DNA of 64,000 nucleotides, taken from positions 186,001 through 250,000 of the forward strand of contig NZ_PXYG01000001.1 of assembly GCF_003012775.1 (NCBI RefSeq), given 5' to 3'. The notes beneath the pieces are model-generated. The model was not told the origin of the DNA, did no database searches, and was given only the letters and a program-made list of their open reading frames with translations. This document shows, piece after piece, positions 33,785-45,400 of this stretch (the stretch's first letter is position 1; every line of letters begins with the position of its first letter). The position numbers and the translations under genes are program-made. The stretch is from Zobellella endophytica. GTDB lineage: Bacteria; Pseudomonadota; Gammaproteobacteria; Enterobacterales; Aeromonadaceae.

Positions 33785-36076
33785 TTAATCCACCACCAGC
33801 CTGGCCTGCACTGCCGCCAGCTCCGCCAGGGTCTGCGTCAGCAACAGATCCAGCCTGGTTTTTTGCTCCTCCGATATCGGTTGCCGGTCCTCTGCCAGCG
33901 ACTCCATCTCGTTCAACAGGGTGGCCAACTCATCAAAACCGAGCAGCTGGGCCGAGCCGCGCAGGCGGTGAGCCAGCTGCGCCAGCTCCAGATGATCGCC
34001 GTCGGCCAGCTCCCGGCGCAAGACGGCGTGCTGGCGGGGCAGCTCCTCGGCAAAGCGGGCGAGCAGGGCTTGCAGTCGTGGCCGGCCCAGCATCCGCAGG
34101 TGTTCCTGCAACAGCGGGTGAGCGAGTTCGGGCGGCAGATCCGTGGCCAGCGCCATGCCGGTGCCCAGCGCCATGGCCTGATGCAGCCGGGGCCATTGTA
34201 CCGGCTTGGCGACCACCGCTTTTATCCCTGCCGCCAGGTAACGGCTGATGTCCTGCGGGGTGACACTGGCGGTCAGGGCCACCACCGGGGTATCCCGGTT
34301 CAGTCCCTGTTGCTGTTGCTGAATGTGGCGGCGGGTCTCCAGGCCATCCATGCCGGGCAGGTGCATGTCCATCAGGATCAGATCAAAGGCCTGCTGTGCC
34401 GTCAGCGACAGGGCCTGTTCGCCGCTTTCCGCCAGGCAGACCAGGTGGCCCTGCTGTTCGAGCAGGGTGCCGATGATCTCCTGGTTGATGGCCACGTCTT
34501 CCACCAGCAGCAGGCTCAGGCTGGGCAGGGGAGGGAGAGTGTGGCTGGCGGTGACCGGTGCCGGTCCGGCGTTGTCCAGCGGCAGCGAAAACCAGAACCG
34601 GCTGCCCCGGCCCGGCCGGCTTTCCACCCTAATCCGGCCCCCCATGGCGTTCACCAGCCGCGCGGAGATGGCCAGCCCCAGGCCGGTGCCGCCATAACGC
34701 CGGGTGATGCTTTCATCGGCCTGGGTAAAGCGCTGGAAGACGCGCGACTGTTGCTCGGGTGCGATACCGATGCCGTTGTCCTCCACGCTGAACTGCCAGT
34801 GTCCGTCCTGTCGGTTAACCCGTACCGCTACCCGCCCCCCTTCATCGGTGAACTTGATGGCATTGGACAGCAGGTTGATCAGCACCTGGCGCAGCCGGTT
34901 GGCATGCCCCAGCAGCCGGGTCGATGGCGGTGCGCTGTTTTCCAGCCGCAGCCTTATCCCCTTGGCATCGGCATAGCCCTGCATCATGGCCAGGGTGCTG
35001 TTGAGCAGTTCATGCAAGACAAAGGGTGCGGCCTCCTCGGACAAGGGGCCCTGCTCCAGGGCGGCGAAGTCGAGCACGTCGTTCAGCAGCATCAGCAGAT
35101 GCTCGGCCGATTGCTGGAGGGTGTCCAGCCGGTGCTGCTCGGGGCCGTCGGCGAGCACCGGCCGCAGCAGGGTGATGGTGCCCAGAATGCCGTTCATGGG
35201 CGTGCGCAGTTCGTGGGTCATGTTGGCGATGAATTGGCTCTTGGCCCGGTCGGCCGCTTCCGCCGTGTCCTTGGCCTGGCGCAGGCGCTGGGTGCGCTTG
35301 TCCACCAGGGCTTCCAGCCTGGCCTTGTCCAGCTGCAGTTCGCTCTGGCGTTGCTCCCGGTGTTGGCGGTCCTGTTCGACCGACTGGCGCAGGATGTTGA
35401 TGGCGCGTACCAGGGTATCCAGTTCGTCCTGCTGCCGGCGAGGCCGGCGGTTCAGTTGCAATGCCTGGCTCCACTGTCCCCGGCCCAGTTGCTCTACATG
35501 GTGGGCCATCCGCTCCAGGTGGCGAGTGACCAGGCGCTGGAACAGCAGCATCAGGCTGAGGGCGATGGCCAGCACCGTCAGGCTGTGGCCGAGCAGGGCC
35601 GAGAGGGCGTTTTGCGTCAGTTGCCGGCGGATGCTGGACTGGCTGAATTCCAGCTCGAGCTTGCCTACCTGTTGCGGCCCCAGCACCGGGCTGGGGTAGA
35701 TCAGCTCGAAGACGTGACGGTAGGGCTCGCTGTCGCCGGCCTGGTCCCGGGCCAGTACCAGCGGCACGGCCAGGGCGTCGGCGGTCACGCTGAGGCGGGC
35801 CATGTGGGGCATGTCGAGCATGCTCTTGAGCTGTAACCTGGCCTGGGGCAGGTTCAGATCCCACAGACTCTGGGTCAGCCCTTCCAGGTAGCTCTGCTCG
35901 ATAAGGGACAGCCGCGCCGCCATGTCCTGCCTGGCCTGGCGGTAATCCAGGGCCAGTTGCACCGCGGTGGAGATCAGGGAAAAGACCAGGCTGAACCCCA
36001 GGATCAGCAGGAACAGCCGGAAACCCAGCGGGTGGCGGCGGCGGTAGCGGGGCAGTAGGGCGAGAGGGTTATGCAT
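33785..36076 (-). CDS. TorS-like hybrid sensor histidine kinase
   Basis: A 763-residue membrane kinase. Two membrane helices (about residues 18-42 and 158-180) flank a 115-residue periplasmic domain; HAMP and a coiled coil follow. Phosphoacceptor His288 is in [12 protein letters not shown], then an ATPase domain ([18 protein letters not shown]), a receiver domain with Asp570 in [10 protein letters not shown], and a C-terminal HPt domain with His703 in [10 protein letters not shown]. So it carries a full phosphorelay. It ends a three-gene unit with a periplasmic binding protein and a response regulator. The signal is unknown. Confidence 0.9.
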   Translation of the reverse strand: MHNPLALLPRYRRRHPLGFRLFLLILGFSLVFSLISTAVQLALDYRQARQDMAARLSLIEQSYLEGLTQSLWDLNLPQARLQLKSMLDMPHMARLSVTADALAVPLVLARDQAGDSEPYRHVFELIYPSPVLGPQQVGKLELEFSQSSIRRQLTQNALSALLGHSLTVLAIALSLMLLFQRLVTRHLERMAHHVEQLGRGQWSQALQLNRRPRRQQDELDTLVRAINILRQSVEQDRQHREQRQSELQLDKARLEALVDKRTQRLRQAKDTAEAADRAKSQFIANMTHELRTPMNGILGTITLLRPVLADGPEQHRLDTLQQSAEHLLMLLNDVLDFAALEQGPLSEEAAPFVLHELLNSTLAMMQGYADAKGIRLRLENSAPPSTRLLGHANRLRQVLINLLSNAIKFTDEGGRVAVRVNRQDGHWQFSVEDNGIGIAPEQQSRVFQRFTQADESITRRYGGTGLGLAISARLVNAMGGRIRVESRPGRGSRFWFSLPLDNAGPAPVTASHTLPPLPSLSLLLVEDVAINQEIIGTLLEQQGHLVCLAESGEQALSLTAQQAFDLILMDMHLPGMDGLETRRHIQQQQQGLNRDTPVVALTASVTPQDISRYLAAGIKAVVAKPVQWPRLHQAMALGTGMALATDLPPELAHPLLQEHLRMLGRPRLQALLARFAEELPRQHAVLRRELADGDHLELAQLAHRLRGSAQLLGFDELATLLNEMESLAEDRQPISEEQKTRLDLLLTQTLAELAAVQARLVVD

Positions 36077-36077
36077 C

Positions 36078-36839
36078 TCAGGGGCCGTCCAGGTAGCGGC
36101 GTTCGTAATAGCGGGTGATATGGCTGATGTACTTGTCCTCGGTCAGTTGGCGCAACCGCTCCGACAGCGCCGGCAGGAGCGGCGCCAGCACCGAGCCCCT
36201 GGGCAAGGACAGGTGGTAGCGTTCCACGGTCAGGACCTGATCCAGGGGAAATACCCGTTCGGTCAGGCTCAGCTTGCGGGCCTGCAAGCGGCCGGTGGTG
36301 AGCCCGATGGGCATGTAGTCGATGCGTCCTTGTGCCAGTTTATGAAAATTCTGCTCGCCGGTGGAGACGCGCTCCACATGAGGGTGCCGGGCCATCAGCC
36401 GGTCGAATTCATCGCCGAAGCTGTCGCCGAACAGCAGCCCCAGGGTGCGGCCGCCCAGCTCGGGGGCCTTGCCCGATGGCATTGCATGGCCGGCATGGGT
36501 AAAGAGCACTACGGGATCGGCGATGATGGGGGTGTCGCTGAACAGAAAATCCTGCTCCCGCCGGCGGGTTTTGTAGGCGGCCACGATCAGGTCGACCTTG
36601 CCCTGGCGGGCGGCCAGCTGACAGCGTTCCCAGTTGCCGAAGATGCGCATGTCGAGGCGGTAGCCGAACTCGCCGAGCAGCCGGCGGGCCAGGTGGGGAG
36701 CAATGCCGGTGAGTTCGCCTCGTTCGGCCCAGGATAGGGGCGGATACATGGGATGGCCGCAGGCCACCAGGGTTTTGGCCGCTGATGCGGGCAGGGCCAG
36801 CAGCAGCCCGAGCAGCAACAGGCTGAGGTTCAGTGGCAC
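36078..36839 (-). CDS. Periplasmic solute-binding protein, probable sensory partner of the kinase
   Basis: A 253-residue SBP_bac_3-type protein. A signal peptide ([20 protein letters not shown]) begins at GTG 36839, which overlaps the response-regulator stop by 10 bases. The mature part has [16 protein letters not shown] and [18 protein letters not shown] motifs, typical of amino-acid-binding-type folds. No permease or ATPase gene is adjacent. It ends one base before the kinase start, so like TorT it probably presents a ligand to the kinase. Confidence 0.78.
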   Translation of the reverse strand: MPLNLSLLLLGLLLALPASAAKTLVACGHPMYPPLSWAERGELTGIAPHLARRLLGEFGYRLDMRIFGNWERCQLAARQGKVDLIVAAYKTRRREQDFLFSDTPIIADPVVLFTHAGHAMPSGKAPELGGRTLGLLFGDSFGDEFDRLMARHPHVERVSTGEQNFHKLAQGRIDYMPIGLTTGRLQARKLSLTERVFPLDQVLTVERYHLSLPRGSVLAPLLPALSERLRQLTEDKYISHITRYYERRYLDGP

Positions 36840-37549
36840 GGCACAGGCCTGGGGGTGAACACGTAACCCGTGCCGTGTACGGTGAGAATGGTTTTGGGGT
36901 GGGCCGGGTTGTCCCCGAGTTTGCGCCGCAGGCGGCCGACCAGCACGTCCACTGTCCTGTCGTTGGGGGCCCATTCCCGGTTCTTGATCTGATCCAGCAA
37001 CTGATCTCGGGACAGGGTCTGGCCCGAGTGGCGGATAAAGGCGCACAGCAGCTGATATTCACCGTGGGTGAGGGGTGTCTGCTGGTCGTCCCCGTCGATC
37101 AGCACCCGGCGATCCAGATCGAAGCGCCAGTCGTCGAATTGGCGCACGTTGCCGGTGGTTGCAACGGGCTGGTTGTTGGCCGCGGCGCGTACCCGCCGCG
37201 CCAGGTTCTTGGCGCGGGCCAGCAGTTCCCTGGGATTGAAGGGCTTGGATACATACTCGTCGGCACCGCATTCCAGCCCGATGATGCGCTCTATCTCGTC
37301 CTGGCGGCTGGTCACCAGTATGATGCCGGTTTCGGCGTTGGCCCGGATTTCACGGGTGAGGGTCAGGCCGTCCTTGCCGGGCAGCCGGATATCGAGCAAT
37401 ACCAGATCGATTCGTTCATCTTGCAGTATTTTTTCGGCCTGTTCGGCGCACTCGGTCGAATAAACCCGGTATTGCTCCGTCTTGAAATACTCCACGAGGC
37501 AGTCCCTCGTTATATCGTCATCTTCAACAATCAAGATGCTGATATCCAT
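36830..37549 (-). CDS. TorR/OmpR-family response regulator
   Basis: A 239-residue two-domain regulator. The receiver has acidic residues Glu9-Asp12 and phosphoacceptor Asp53 in VLLDIRLPG, with the conserved Lys in EYVSKPFNP. The C-terminal winged helix reads LLDQIKNREWAPNDRTVDV and ends in GTGYVF, typical of the OmpR/PhoB class. It is the first gene of the unit, with 151 bp of upstream sequence for its promoter. No TMAO reductase gene is present here, so the target is unknown. Confidence 0.9.
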   Translation of the reverse strand: MDISILIVEDDDITRDCLVEYFKTEQYRVYSTECAEQAEKILQDERIDLVLLDIRLPGKDGLTLTREIRANAETGIILVTSRQDEIERIIGLECGADEYVSKPFNPRELLARAKNLARRVRAAANNQPVATTGNVRQFDDWRFDLDRRVLIDGDDQQTPLTHGEYQLLCAFIRHSGQTLSRDQLLDQIKNREWAPNDRTVDVLVGRLRRKLGDNPAHPKTILTVHGTGYVFTPRPVPCH

Positions 37550-37700
37550 ATCGTGCTCACCTTCAGGTCAATCGCGTACCGGGCGTCCGCGGGCCGGAAA
37601 CTTCTAACACCGCGCGGCCTGGCTTGTCAACGGCGGTGCTGTTCGCCGCAAATGCGAACAAATCGGCACATATTATTACATTTTTTACAACCCGGATGGT

Positions 37701-38738
37701 TCACCCCTTGCGCAGCTGCCGGGCCTGGCTGGGGGAGACGCCGAAGAAGTCCTTGAAGCAGTGGCTGAAGTGGGTGGAGCTGACGAAGCCGCAGGCCACG
37801 GCGATGTTGGCGATGCTGGCGTCGCTCTGCAGCAGCAGGCGGCGGGCGTGGGTGATGCGCAGTTCCAGGTAGTAGCGGGAGGGGGTGGTTTCCAGATGAC
37901 TCTGGAACAGCCGCTCGATGCGCCGGCGCGACAGGCCCACGTAGGCGGCCAGCTCCTCGATGCCCAGCGGCTCTTCGATATTGCTGTTCATCAGGTGCAG
38001 CAGGTTGCGCAGGGGCTCGGGCAGGCTGGGGTCGTTTTCCGCCAGGGTGAGCCGGGTTTCATTGCTGTCGGCGATGCGGTCGCTGCTCAGGATTTCGCGG
38101 ATGGCGCGTACCGTGTCCTTGCCGTGCAGCCGCTCGATCAGCACCAGCATCATCTCCAGGGCGCTGCTGGGGCCGGCGCTGGTCAGCACCCGTTCGGTCA
38201 CCACCATCACCTGGTGCGACACCTGCACCTGGGGGAAGCGCTCCCGGGCGAAGGTGTGGTTGTCCGGGTGGACGGCGCAGGCCAGACGGTCGAGCAGGCC
38301 GGCGTGGGCCAGGGCCACGGCGCCGTTCCACAGGCCGCCCAGCACCTTCTGGCGCTTGGCGGCCAGTTTCAGCTTGTGGCTGAGCGGCGCCTGTTCGTTC
38401 AGGCTGCAGCGAAAACCGCCGCACACGATCACCACGTCCGGTGCTTCTTCCCCTTCCAGCGGCAACTGCGCCAGGGTGGCGTTGGCGGAGATGTCGATGG
38501 CCAGATCGCTGCGCACCGTGGTGCTCTCCAGGCCGTAGGTGGCAAAGGCGAACAGGGGGGTTGCCTGCACCAGGTTGGCGGTGACCAGGGCGTCCACCGC
38601 GGCGGTGAAGGCCATCATCGAAAAATGGGGCAGCAGCACAAAGCCCACCCGGGTCGGCCGCTCCTCTTGCTGGCGGGCCGGGAGAAAGGCGCTGTTGGTG
38701 TCGCGCAGGCGATGGCTGAAAAGGCGTTTTTCACTCAC
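37701..38738 (-). CDS. GlxA/GbdR-type AraC-family regulator
   Basis: A 345-residue protein: DJ-1/PfpI-like domain (residues about 28-215, with VIVCGGFRCSL and GLWNGAVALAHAGLL) followed by an AraC HTH pair (GIEELAAYVGLSRRRIERLF; SIANIAVACGFVSSTHFSHC). This is the arrangement of the glycine-betaine/sarcosine regulators GbdR and SouR of pseudomonads. It is divergent from glyA-soxBDAG-purU, its probable target. Start is GTG 38738 with a weak ribosome site, so the true start could be further in. Confidence 0.85.
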   Translation of the reverse strand: MSEKRLFSHRLRDTNSAFLPARQQEERPTRVGFVLLPHFSMMAFTAAVDALVTANLVQATPLFAFATYGLESTTVRSDLAIDISANATLAQLPLEGEEAPDVVIVCGGFRCSLNEQAPLSHKLKLAAKRQKVLGGLWNGAVALAHAGLLDRLACAVHPDNHTFARERFPQVQVSHQVMVVTERVLTSAGPSSALEMMLVLIERLHGKDTVRAIREILSSDRIADSNETRLTLAENDPSLPEPLRNLLHLMNSNIEEPLGIEELAAYVGLSRRRIERLFQSHLETTPSRYYLELRITHARRLLLQSDASIANIAVACGFVSSTHFSHCFKDFFGVSPSQARQLRKG

Positions 38739-38859
38739 AGGGGATATGGCATCTGTTAACGGTCCGCAAGGGCAAGTTGCGTGACGGTGACAACCTGGTT
38801 GGGATAGTACCCCGCCGGGCCTGGCTTTGCATCACCATCAGACGATATCGGGGTTGGAA

Positions 38860-39139
38860 GAGGCAACAGGGATTACCTCCGCCGACCGTCACATGCCAGG
38901 GGGCGCGAAGCGCCTTGCACCGGAGGTATCGCCGCGACCGAGTTGCCAGTGACAAGTCGCAGCGCGGCGATACCGACGGTTTCCGCGACATCCGGCATGT
39001 GCGAGCTTACATGGGGCGAGCTTGCCTCGCCGTGACGAGCCGTTTCAGTCTGACCGAACATCCAGTGAATGTTCGCAGCAGACTGAAAGGGCGAGTGTCA
39101 TTTATTGCGGCGTGTCGGCGGAGGTGACCCTGTTGCCTC
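38860..39139 (+). repeat. Structured repeat, copy B: large multi-hairpin fold-back
   Basis: The outer arms 38860-38886 and 39114-39139 are inverted complements except for a 3-4 base internal mismatch (both contain GAGGCAACAGGG and ACCTCCGCCGAC when read from the left). Inside: CACATGCC/GGCATGTG (38890-38897 with 38994-39001) enclosing GGCGC-GAA-GCGCC and a 12-bp perfect pair GGTATCGCCGCG/CGCGGCGATACC; then GGCGAG/CTCGCC and TTTCAGTCTG/CAGACTGAAA enclosing GAACAT/ATGTTC. It lies in the 724-bp gap upstream of glyA (38739-39462), which shows no gene. Confidence 0.8.
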
Positions 39140-39462
39140 TTTGCGGCGTCGTACTAGGCAAGCTTCACAAAGATTTCAAACCGGCCTTATCACATCCATT
39201 ATCTGTTTCCGACCTCTTGCCGGTGTTGGGGCTTTATCCCCCGGCACCGGTGGCCGCGGTCTTCGGCGGCACGGCGGCGTGCCCGCCCGCGCCATCCTTG
39301 TCGCAAATACGCAGCTTTAGGCCGCAGCCAGTCATCCCCGCCCGCCGGGCCCTCAGTAGTATGCAAGTCAAAGCAGAACCCGGCAGCCCGCCGAGACGCG
39401 GCGCCGAAGGGATGGACAATGTCAGGCTGGGGGAGGCCCGAGCCGAGCAAGGAGGTCACAAG

Positions 39463-40716
39463 ATGTTCAGCAAACACACCCGCATTCAGGATATGGACCC
39501 GGCACTGTGGGCCGCCATGGAAGAAGAGGCCACCCGCCAGGAGCAGCATATCGAGCTGATTGCCTCGGAAAACTACACCAGCCCGGCGGTGATGGAAGCG
39601 CAAGGGTCCGTGCTTACCAACAAGTATGCGGAAGGCTACCCCGGCAAGCGCTACTACGGCGGTTGCGAGGCGGTGGACAAGGTGGAGCAGCTGGCCATCG
39701 ATCGTGCCAAGGAGCTGTTCGGCGCCGACTACGCCAACGTCCAGCCCCACTCCGGCTCCCAGGCCAACGCCGCCGTCTACATGGCCCTGTGCGCCCCCGG
39801 CGACACCGTGCTCGGCATGAGCCTGGCCCACGGCGGCCACCTCACCCACGGCGCCAAGGTCAGCTTTTCCGGCAAGATCTACCACGCGGTGCAATACGGC
39901 CTGAACGAGGCCACCGGCGAGGTGGACTACGACCAGGTCGAGGCCCTGGCCCTGGAGCACGAGCCCAAAATGATCGTGGCCGGCTTTTCCGCCTATTCCC
40001 GGGTGATGGACTGGGCCCGTTTCCGCGCCATCGCCGACAAGGTGGGTGCCTACCTGTTCGTGGACATGGCCCACGTGGCCGGCCTGGTGGCCGCGGGCTG
40101 CTACCCCAACCCGCTGCCCTACGCGGACGTGGTCACCACCACCACCCACAAGACCCTGCGCGGTCCCCGTGGCGGCCTGATCCTGGCCAAGGCCAATCCG
40201 GAGATCGAGAAAAAACTCAACGCCGCCGTCTTCCCCGGTGGCCAGGGCGGCCCGCTGATGCACGCCATCGCCGCCAAGGCGGTGGCCTTTGCCGAGGCGC
40301 TCACCCCCGAATTCCGTGACTACCAGCAGGCGGTGGTGGACAACGCCCGCGCCATGGTGGAGGTGTTCAAGAGCCGCGGTTTCGATGTGGTGTCGAACGG
40401 TACCGACAATCACCTGTTCCTGCTCGACCTGTCCGCCAAGGGCATCACCGGCAAGGACGCGGATCGGGTGCTGGGCGAGGCGCACATCACCGTCAACAAG
40501 AACGCGGTGCCGAACGACCCGCAGCCGCCCTTCGTGACCTCGGGCCTGCGCATCGGCACCCCGGCGGTGACCAGCCGCGGCTTCAAGGTGGAGCACTGCC
40601 GCCAGCTGGCGGGCTGGATCTGCGACATTCTCGACAACATGGACGACCCGGAAGTGATTATCGCGGTGAAGGACCAGGTGGCCAGCCTGTGCAGCTACTT
40701 CCCGGTATATCGCTGA
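39463..40716 (+). CDS. glyA: Serine hydroxymethyltransferase
   Basis: A 417-residue PLP enzyme, the standard GlyA length. The PLP lysine motif is [35 protein letters not shown] (near residue 30) and [14 protein letters not shown] are family hallmarks. GGAGG stands 7 bases before ATG 39463. It interconverts glycine plus methylene-THF with serine plus THF. Placed at the head of the sarcosine oxidase operon, it turns glycine and the one-carbon unit from sarcosine into serine. This is probably a catabolic second copy rather than the housekeeping gene. Confidence 0.96.
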   Translation: MFSKHTRIQDMDPALWAAMEEEATRQEQHIELIASENYTSPAVMEAQGSVLTNKYAEGYPGKRYYGGCEAVDKVEQLAIDRAKELFGADYANVQPHSGSQANAAVYMALCAPGDTVLGMSLAHGGHLTHGAKVSFSGKIYHAVQYGLNEATGEVDYDQVEALALEHEPKMIVAGFSAYSRVMDWARFRAIADKVGAYLFVDMAHVAGLVAAGCYPNPLPYADVVTTTTHKTLRGPRGGLILAKANPEIEKKLNAAVFPGGQGGPLMHAIAAKAVAFAEALTPEFRDYQQAVVDNARAMVEVFKSRGFDVVSNGTDNHLFLLDLSAKGITGKDADRVLGEAHITVNKNAVPNDPQPPFVTSGLRIGTPAVTSRGFKVEHCRQLAGWICDILDNMDDPEVIIAVKDQVASLCSYFPVYR

Positions 40717-40756
40717 TTGCTGATGGCCAACTGCCTCGTAGCCAGAGCGCAGATTG

Positions 40757-40847
40757 GGGCAGTCCTCTAAGCCGACCGTTGGCGCCAGGGATGGCGCCGT
40801 CGAGCCCCCAGGGATGGGTTTACGGCGAGTCGGCGTGAGGATGGCCC
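40757..40847 (+). repeat. Structured GGGA-loop repeat, copy C
   Basis: Outer arms GGGCAGTCCTC and GAGGATGGCCC pair at 10 of 11 positions; GCCGAC/GTCGGC pair inside. Hairpins GGCGCCA-GGGA-TGGCGCC (40781-40798) and CCCA-GGGA-TGGG (40807-40818), then TTTACGGCG. It fills most of the glyA-soxB gap. Confidence 0.8.
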
Positions 40848-40899
40848 AAGCTGCGGACGCCGAGGTCCGGACACTGACTTAAAGATAACAGGTGACACT

Positions 40900-42153
40900 A
40901 TGCAAAAATATTCCGGGTTCGGGCTCCTCAAGCATGCCCTGAGCCATCACGAGAACTGGCAGAAGGTGTGGCGCAACCCCACTCCCAAACAGGAAGGCTA
41001 CGAAGTGGTGATCGTCGGCGGCGGCGGCCACGGCCTGGCCACCGCCTATTACCTGGCCAAGGAGCACGGCATCACCAACGTGGCGGTGATCGAAAAAGGT
41101 TATCTCGGCGGCGGCAACACCGCCCGCAACACCACCATAGTGCGCTCCAACTACCTGTGGGACGAGGCCGCCTGGCTCTACGAGCATTCCATGAAGCTGT
41201 GGGAAGGCCTGGCCCAGGAGCTCAACTACAACCTGATGTTCAGCCAGCGCGGCGTGCTCAACCTGGGCCACACCCTGCAGGACATGCGTGACATCGAACG
41301 CCGGGTCAACGCCAACCGGCTGAACGGCATCGACGGCGAAGTGCTCAACACCAAGCAGGTGCAGGAGCTGGTGCCGATCCTGGACTGCTCCAAGAACGCC
41401 CGCTATCCGGTGCTGGGCGCCTCCTGGCAGCCGCGTGGCGGCACCGCCCGTCACGACGCCGTGGCCTGGGGCTTTGCCCGTGCCGCCGACGCCATGGGTG
41501 TGCACCTGATCCAGCAGACCGAAGTCACCGGCATCCGCCGGGAGAACGGCGCCGTGGTGGGGGTGGAAACCAACCGTGGCCTGATCAAGGCGCGCAAGGT
41601 GGCCTGCGTCACCGCCGGCAACTCCGGGGTGATGGCCAACATGGTGGGCATGAAGCTGCCGCTCGAGTCCCATCCGCTGCAAGCCATGGTGTCCGAGCCG
41701 GTCAAGCCGATCCTCGACACCGTGGTGATGTCCAACCACGTGCACGGCTATGTGTCCCAGTCCGACAAGGGCGACCTGGTGATCGGTGCCGGCATCGACA
41801 GCTACCTGGGCTACGGCCAGCGCGGCTCCTTCCCGGTGGTGGAACACACCATGGCGGCCATCGTGGAGATGTTCCCCATCTTCAGCCGGGTGCGCCTCAA
41901 CCGCACCTGGGGCGGCATCGTCGACACCTGTCCCGACGCCTGCCCGATTATTTCCAAGACCCCCATCAAGGGGCTGTATTTCAACTGCGGTTGGGGCACC
42001 GGCGGCTTCAAGGCCACCCCGGGCTCGGGCAACGTGTTCGCCCACACCATCGCCCACGACGAACCGCACCCCCTGGCCAAACCGTTCAGCGTGGATCGCT
42101 TTACCAGCGGCCACCTTATCGACGAGCACGGCGCTGCCGGCGTAGCCCACTGA
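40900..42153 (+). CDS. soxB: Sarcosine oxidase beta subunit
   Basis: A 417-residue flavoprotein. The FAD motif [18 protein letters not shown] lies at residues 36-53. The region [12 protein letters not shown] carries the histidine that binds FMN covalently in heterotetrameric sarcosine oxidases. The substrate sarcosine is oxidatively demethylated here to glycine, with the methyl group passed to tetrahydrofolate in the alpha subunit. It ends 11 bases before soxD. Confidence 0.96.
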   Translation: MQKYSGFGLLKHALSHHENWQKVWRNPTPKQEGYEVVIVGGGGHGLATAYYLAKEHGITNVAVIEKGYLGGGNTARNTTIVRSNYLWDEAAWLYEHSMKLWEGLAQELNYNLMFSQRGVLNLGHTLQDMRDIERRVNANRLNGIDGEVLNTKQVQELVPILDCSKNARYPVLGASWQPRGGTARHDAVAWGFARAADAMGVHLIQQTEVTGIRRENGAVVGVETNRGLIKARKVACVTAGNSGVMANMVGMKLPLESHPLQAMVSEPVKPILDTVVMSNHVHGYVSQSDKGDLVIGAGIDSYLGYGQRGSFPVVEHTMAAIVEMFPIFSRVRLNRTWGGIVDTCPDACPIISKTPIKGLYFNCGWGTGGFKATPGSGNVFAHTIAHDEPHPLAKPFSVDRFTSGHLIDEHGAAGVAH

Positions 42154-42164
42154 GGAGAGAGCCG

Positions 42165-42443
42165 ATGTTACATCTTTACTGTCCGCACTGCGGCGAGCAC
42201 CGCGAAGAAGAAGAGTTCCACTACGCCGGCGAGGCCCACATCGCCCGTCCGGCGGATCCGGACGCCCTCAGCGATGAGGAATGGGCCCAGTACCTGTTTA
42301 TGCGCAAGAATCCGCGCGGCCTGCATCGGGAAATGTGGTACCACGCCGCCGGCTGCCGCAAGTTCTTCAACGCGGCCCGGCACACCGTGACCTATGAAAT
42401 CGAGGAAACCTACAAGGTTGGCGAGCAAGGAGGCCAGTCATGA
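42165..42443 (+). CDS. soxD: Sarcosine oxidase delta subunit
   Basis: A 92-residue zinc protein with the conserved CPHCGEH start, REEEEFHYAGEAHI and REMWYHAAGCRKFF motifs. Ligands for the structural zinc are the two N-terminal cysteines, a histidine and the late Cys. GAGGAGAG precedes the ATG. It overlaps soxA by 4 bases. Confidence 0.95.
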   Translation: MLHLYCPHCGEHREEEEFHYAGEAHIARPADPDALSDEEWAQYLFMRKNPRGLHREMWYHAAGCRKFFNAARHTVTYEIEETYKVGEQGGQS

Positions 42444-45400
42444 GCCAGCAACACCGTATTCAGGGCAAGGGCCGGGTGGACCGCAGTAAGCCGCTCAGCT
42501 TTATTTTCAACGGCAAGCGCTACCAGGGTTATGCGGGCGATACCATCGCCTCGGCGCTGCTGGCCAACGGGGTGGACGTGGTCGGCCGCTCCTTCAAGTA
42601 CGCCCGGCCGCGCGGCATCATGGCCGCCGGGGCGGAAGAGCCGAACTGCATCCTGCAGGTGGGCGGCAGTGAAGCCACCATGATCCCCAACATCCGCGGC
42701 ACCCAGGCCGAGCTGTACGACGGCCTGACCGCCGCCAGCACCAACGGCTGGCCGAGCGTCGACAAGGATCTGATGGGCGTGATGGGCAAGCTCGGCGGCA
42801 GCATGATGCCTCCCGGCTTCTACTACAAGACCTTTATGTATCCCCAGTCCATGTGGCCCAAGTACGAGCACCTGATCCGCAAGGCCGCCGGCCTGGGCCG
42901 GGTGCCGCAGGAGCGGGATCCGGACAGCTACGACAAGCTCAACCACCATTGCGACGTGTTGGTGGTGGGCGGTGGCGCCGCCGGCCTGGCCGCGGCCCTG
43001 GCCGCCGGTCGCCGTGGCGCCCGGGTTATACTGGTGGACGAGCAAAATGAATTCGGCGGCCACCTGCTGCACAGCACCCAGCCCATCAACGGCCAGGCGC
43101 CGGGCCACTGGGTGGCGGCGGCGGTGAAGGAACTGAGCAAGCTGCCCGACGTGACCCTGCTGCCGCGCAGCACCGCCACCGGCTATTACGATCAGAACTT
43201 CGTGTCCGTGCTGGAGCGGCGCACCGATCACCAGGGCGAGCGGGTGAGCGGCAAGACCCGCCAGCGCCTGCACCGCATCCGCGCCAAGCGGGTGGTGCTG
43301 GCCACCGGCGCCCACGAACGCCCTCTGGTGTTCGGCAACAACGACTTGCCCGGCTGCTACGTGGCCGGCGCCATCTCCACCTACGTCAACCGTTACGGCG
43401 TGGCGCCGGGTCAACGGCTGGTGCTGATGACCTGCAACGATTACGGCTACCAGGCCGCACTCGACTGGCTGGATGCCGGCCGTGAGCTGGTGGCGGTGGT
43501 GGACAGCCGCCACCAGCCCGACGGCGCCCGCTACCAGCAGCTCAAGGCGCGCGGCGTGAAAGTCTACACCGGCCACGGCCTGATCGAAGCCACCGGCAAG
43601 AAACGGGTGAACGGCGCCAAAGTGGCTCCGCTGTCCAGCGACGGCAGCAAGGTCACCGGCAAGGCCGACACCCTTGCCTGTGACACCATCGCCAGTTCCG
43701 GCGGTTGGAGCCCGGTGGTGCACCTGACGGCCCACACCGGCTCCCGTCCGGTATGGAATGACGACATCATCGGCTTCGTGCCCGGCGACACCGTGCAGAA
43801 GCAACTGCTGGCCGGCGGGGTGCAGGGCACCTATGGCCTCTCAAGGGTGCTGTCCGAAGGGCTGGAGGCCGGTCGCGCCGCCGCCGAGGCCACCGGCTAC
43901 GGCGAAATCGCCGCCCAGGTGGTGGATGCGGAGATCAACACCGTGGATCCGCGGGAAGACAAGTCCCAGGCGCTGTTCCTGGTGCCCCACGACAAGCCGG
44001 TGAGCCGTGCGCCCAAGCAGTTCGTGGATTACCAGAACGACGTAACCGCCGCCGGCATCGAGCTGGCCGTGCGCGAGGGCTTCGAGTCCATCGAGCACAT
44101 CAAGCGCTATACCGCCATGGGCTTTGGCACCGATCAGGGCAAGCTCGGCAACATCAACGGCATGGCCATCGCCGCCAAGGCCATGGGCAAGTCGATTCCC
44201 GAAACCGGCACCACCGTGTTCCGCCCCAACTACACCCCGGTGACCATGGGCGCCCTGGCCGGGCGCGACGCCGGCCAGCTGTTCGATCCGGCCCGCTTCA
44301 GCGCCATGCACGCCTGGCATGTGAAGCACGGCGCCGAATTCGAGGACGTGGGCCTCTGGAAGCGCCCCTGGTACTTCCCTCAACCGGGTGAGGATCTGCA
44401 CCAGGCGGTGAACCGGGAGTGCGTGGCCACCCGCACCAGCGTGGGCATCCTCGATGCGTCCACCCTGGGCAAGATCGATATCCAGGGCCCGGACGCCCGG
44501 GAATTCCTGTCGCGCATTTACACCAACGCCTGGGCCAAGCTCAACCCCGGCAGCTGCCGTTACGGCCTGATGTGCAAGGAAGACGGCATGGTGTTCGACG
44601 ACGGCGTCACCTCCTGCATCAGCGACCAGCACTTCATCATGACCACCACCACAGGTGGGGCCGCCGGGGTGCTGCAGTGGCTGGAGCTGTGGCACCAGAC
44701 CGAATGGCCGGAGCTGGAAGTGTACTTCACCTCCGTCACCGACCACTGGGCTACCATGACCGTATCCGGCCCCAACAGCCGCAAGGTGCTGGAAAAAGTG
44801 GTGGAAGGCGTGGATCTGTCCGGCGAGGCTTTCCCCTTCATGGCCTGGAAGGATGCCACCATCGCCGGGGTAAGCGGACGCATCTTCCGCATCTCCTTCA
44901 CCGGCGAGCTGAGCTTCGAGGTGAACGTGCAGGCCAACTACGGGTTGCATGTGTGGGAGGCGCTGATGGCGGCGGGGACCGAGTTCAACATCACCCCCTA
45001 CGGCACCGAGACCATGCACGTGTTGCGGGCCGAGAAGGGCTTTATCATCGTCGGCCAGGATACCGACGGCTCCGTGACCCCTTACGATCTGGGCATGGAC
45101 TGGTGCGTGGGCAAGACCAAGCCCTTCCCCTTCATCGGCAAGCGCTCCTGGTCGCGCAGCGACACCGTGCGCACCGATCGCAAGCAACTGGTGGGGCTGA
45201 AGTGCAAGCAGCCGCAGGCGGTGATCCCGGAAGGGGCGCAAATCGTGCTGGATCCCAAGCACCCGGTGCCGGTGCCCATGGTCGGCCACGTGACCTCCAG
45301 CTACTACAGCGCCAACCTGGGCTACAGCATCGCCATGGGTGTGGTGAAAGGCGGCCTGGGCCGCATGGGTGAAACCGTGTTCTTCCCCCTGGCCGACGGC

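Noticed and set aside
32137-34248. A 703-codon + strand frame over nhaC and the kinase end
   Set aside because: Low-complexity translation antisense to clear membrane and HPt domains.
39022-39462. N-terminal extension of glyA, open for about 147 codons
   Set aside because: GlyA is full length from 39463 with a good ribosome site; the extension covers the fold-back repeat.
38739-39462. Glycine or folate riboswitch upstream of glyA
   Set aside because: I looked for the conserved cores of these aptamers and did not find them; the structure present is the repeat family instead.
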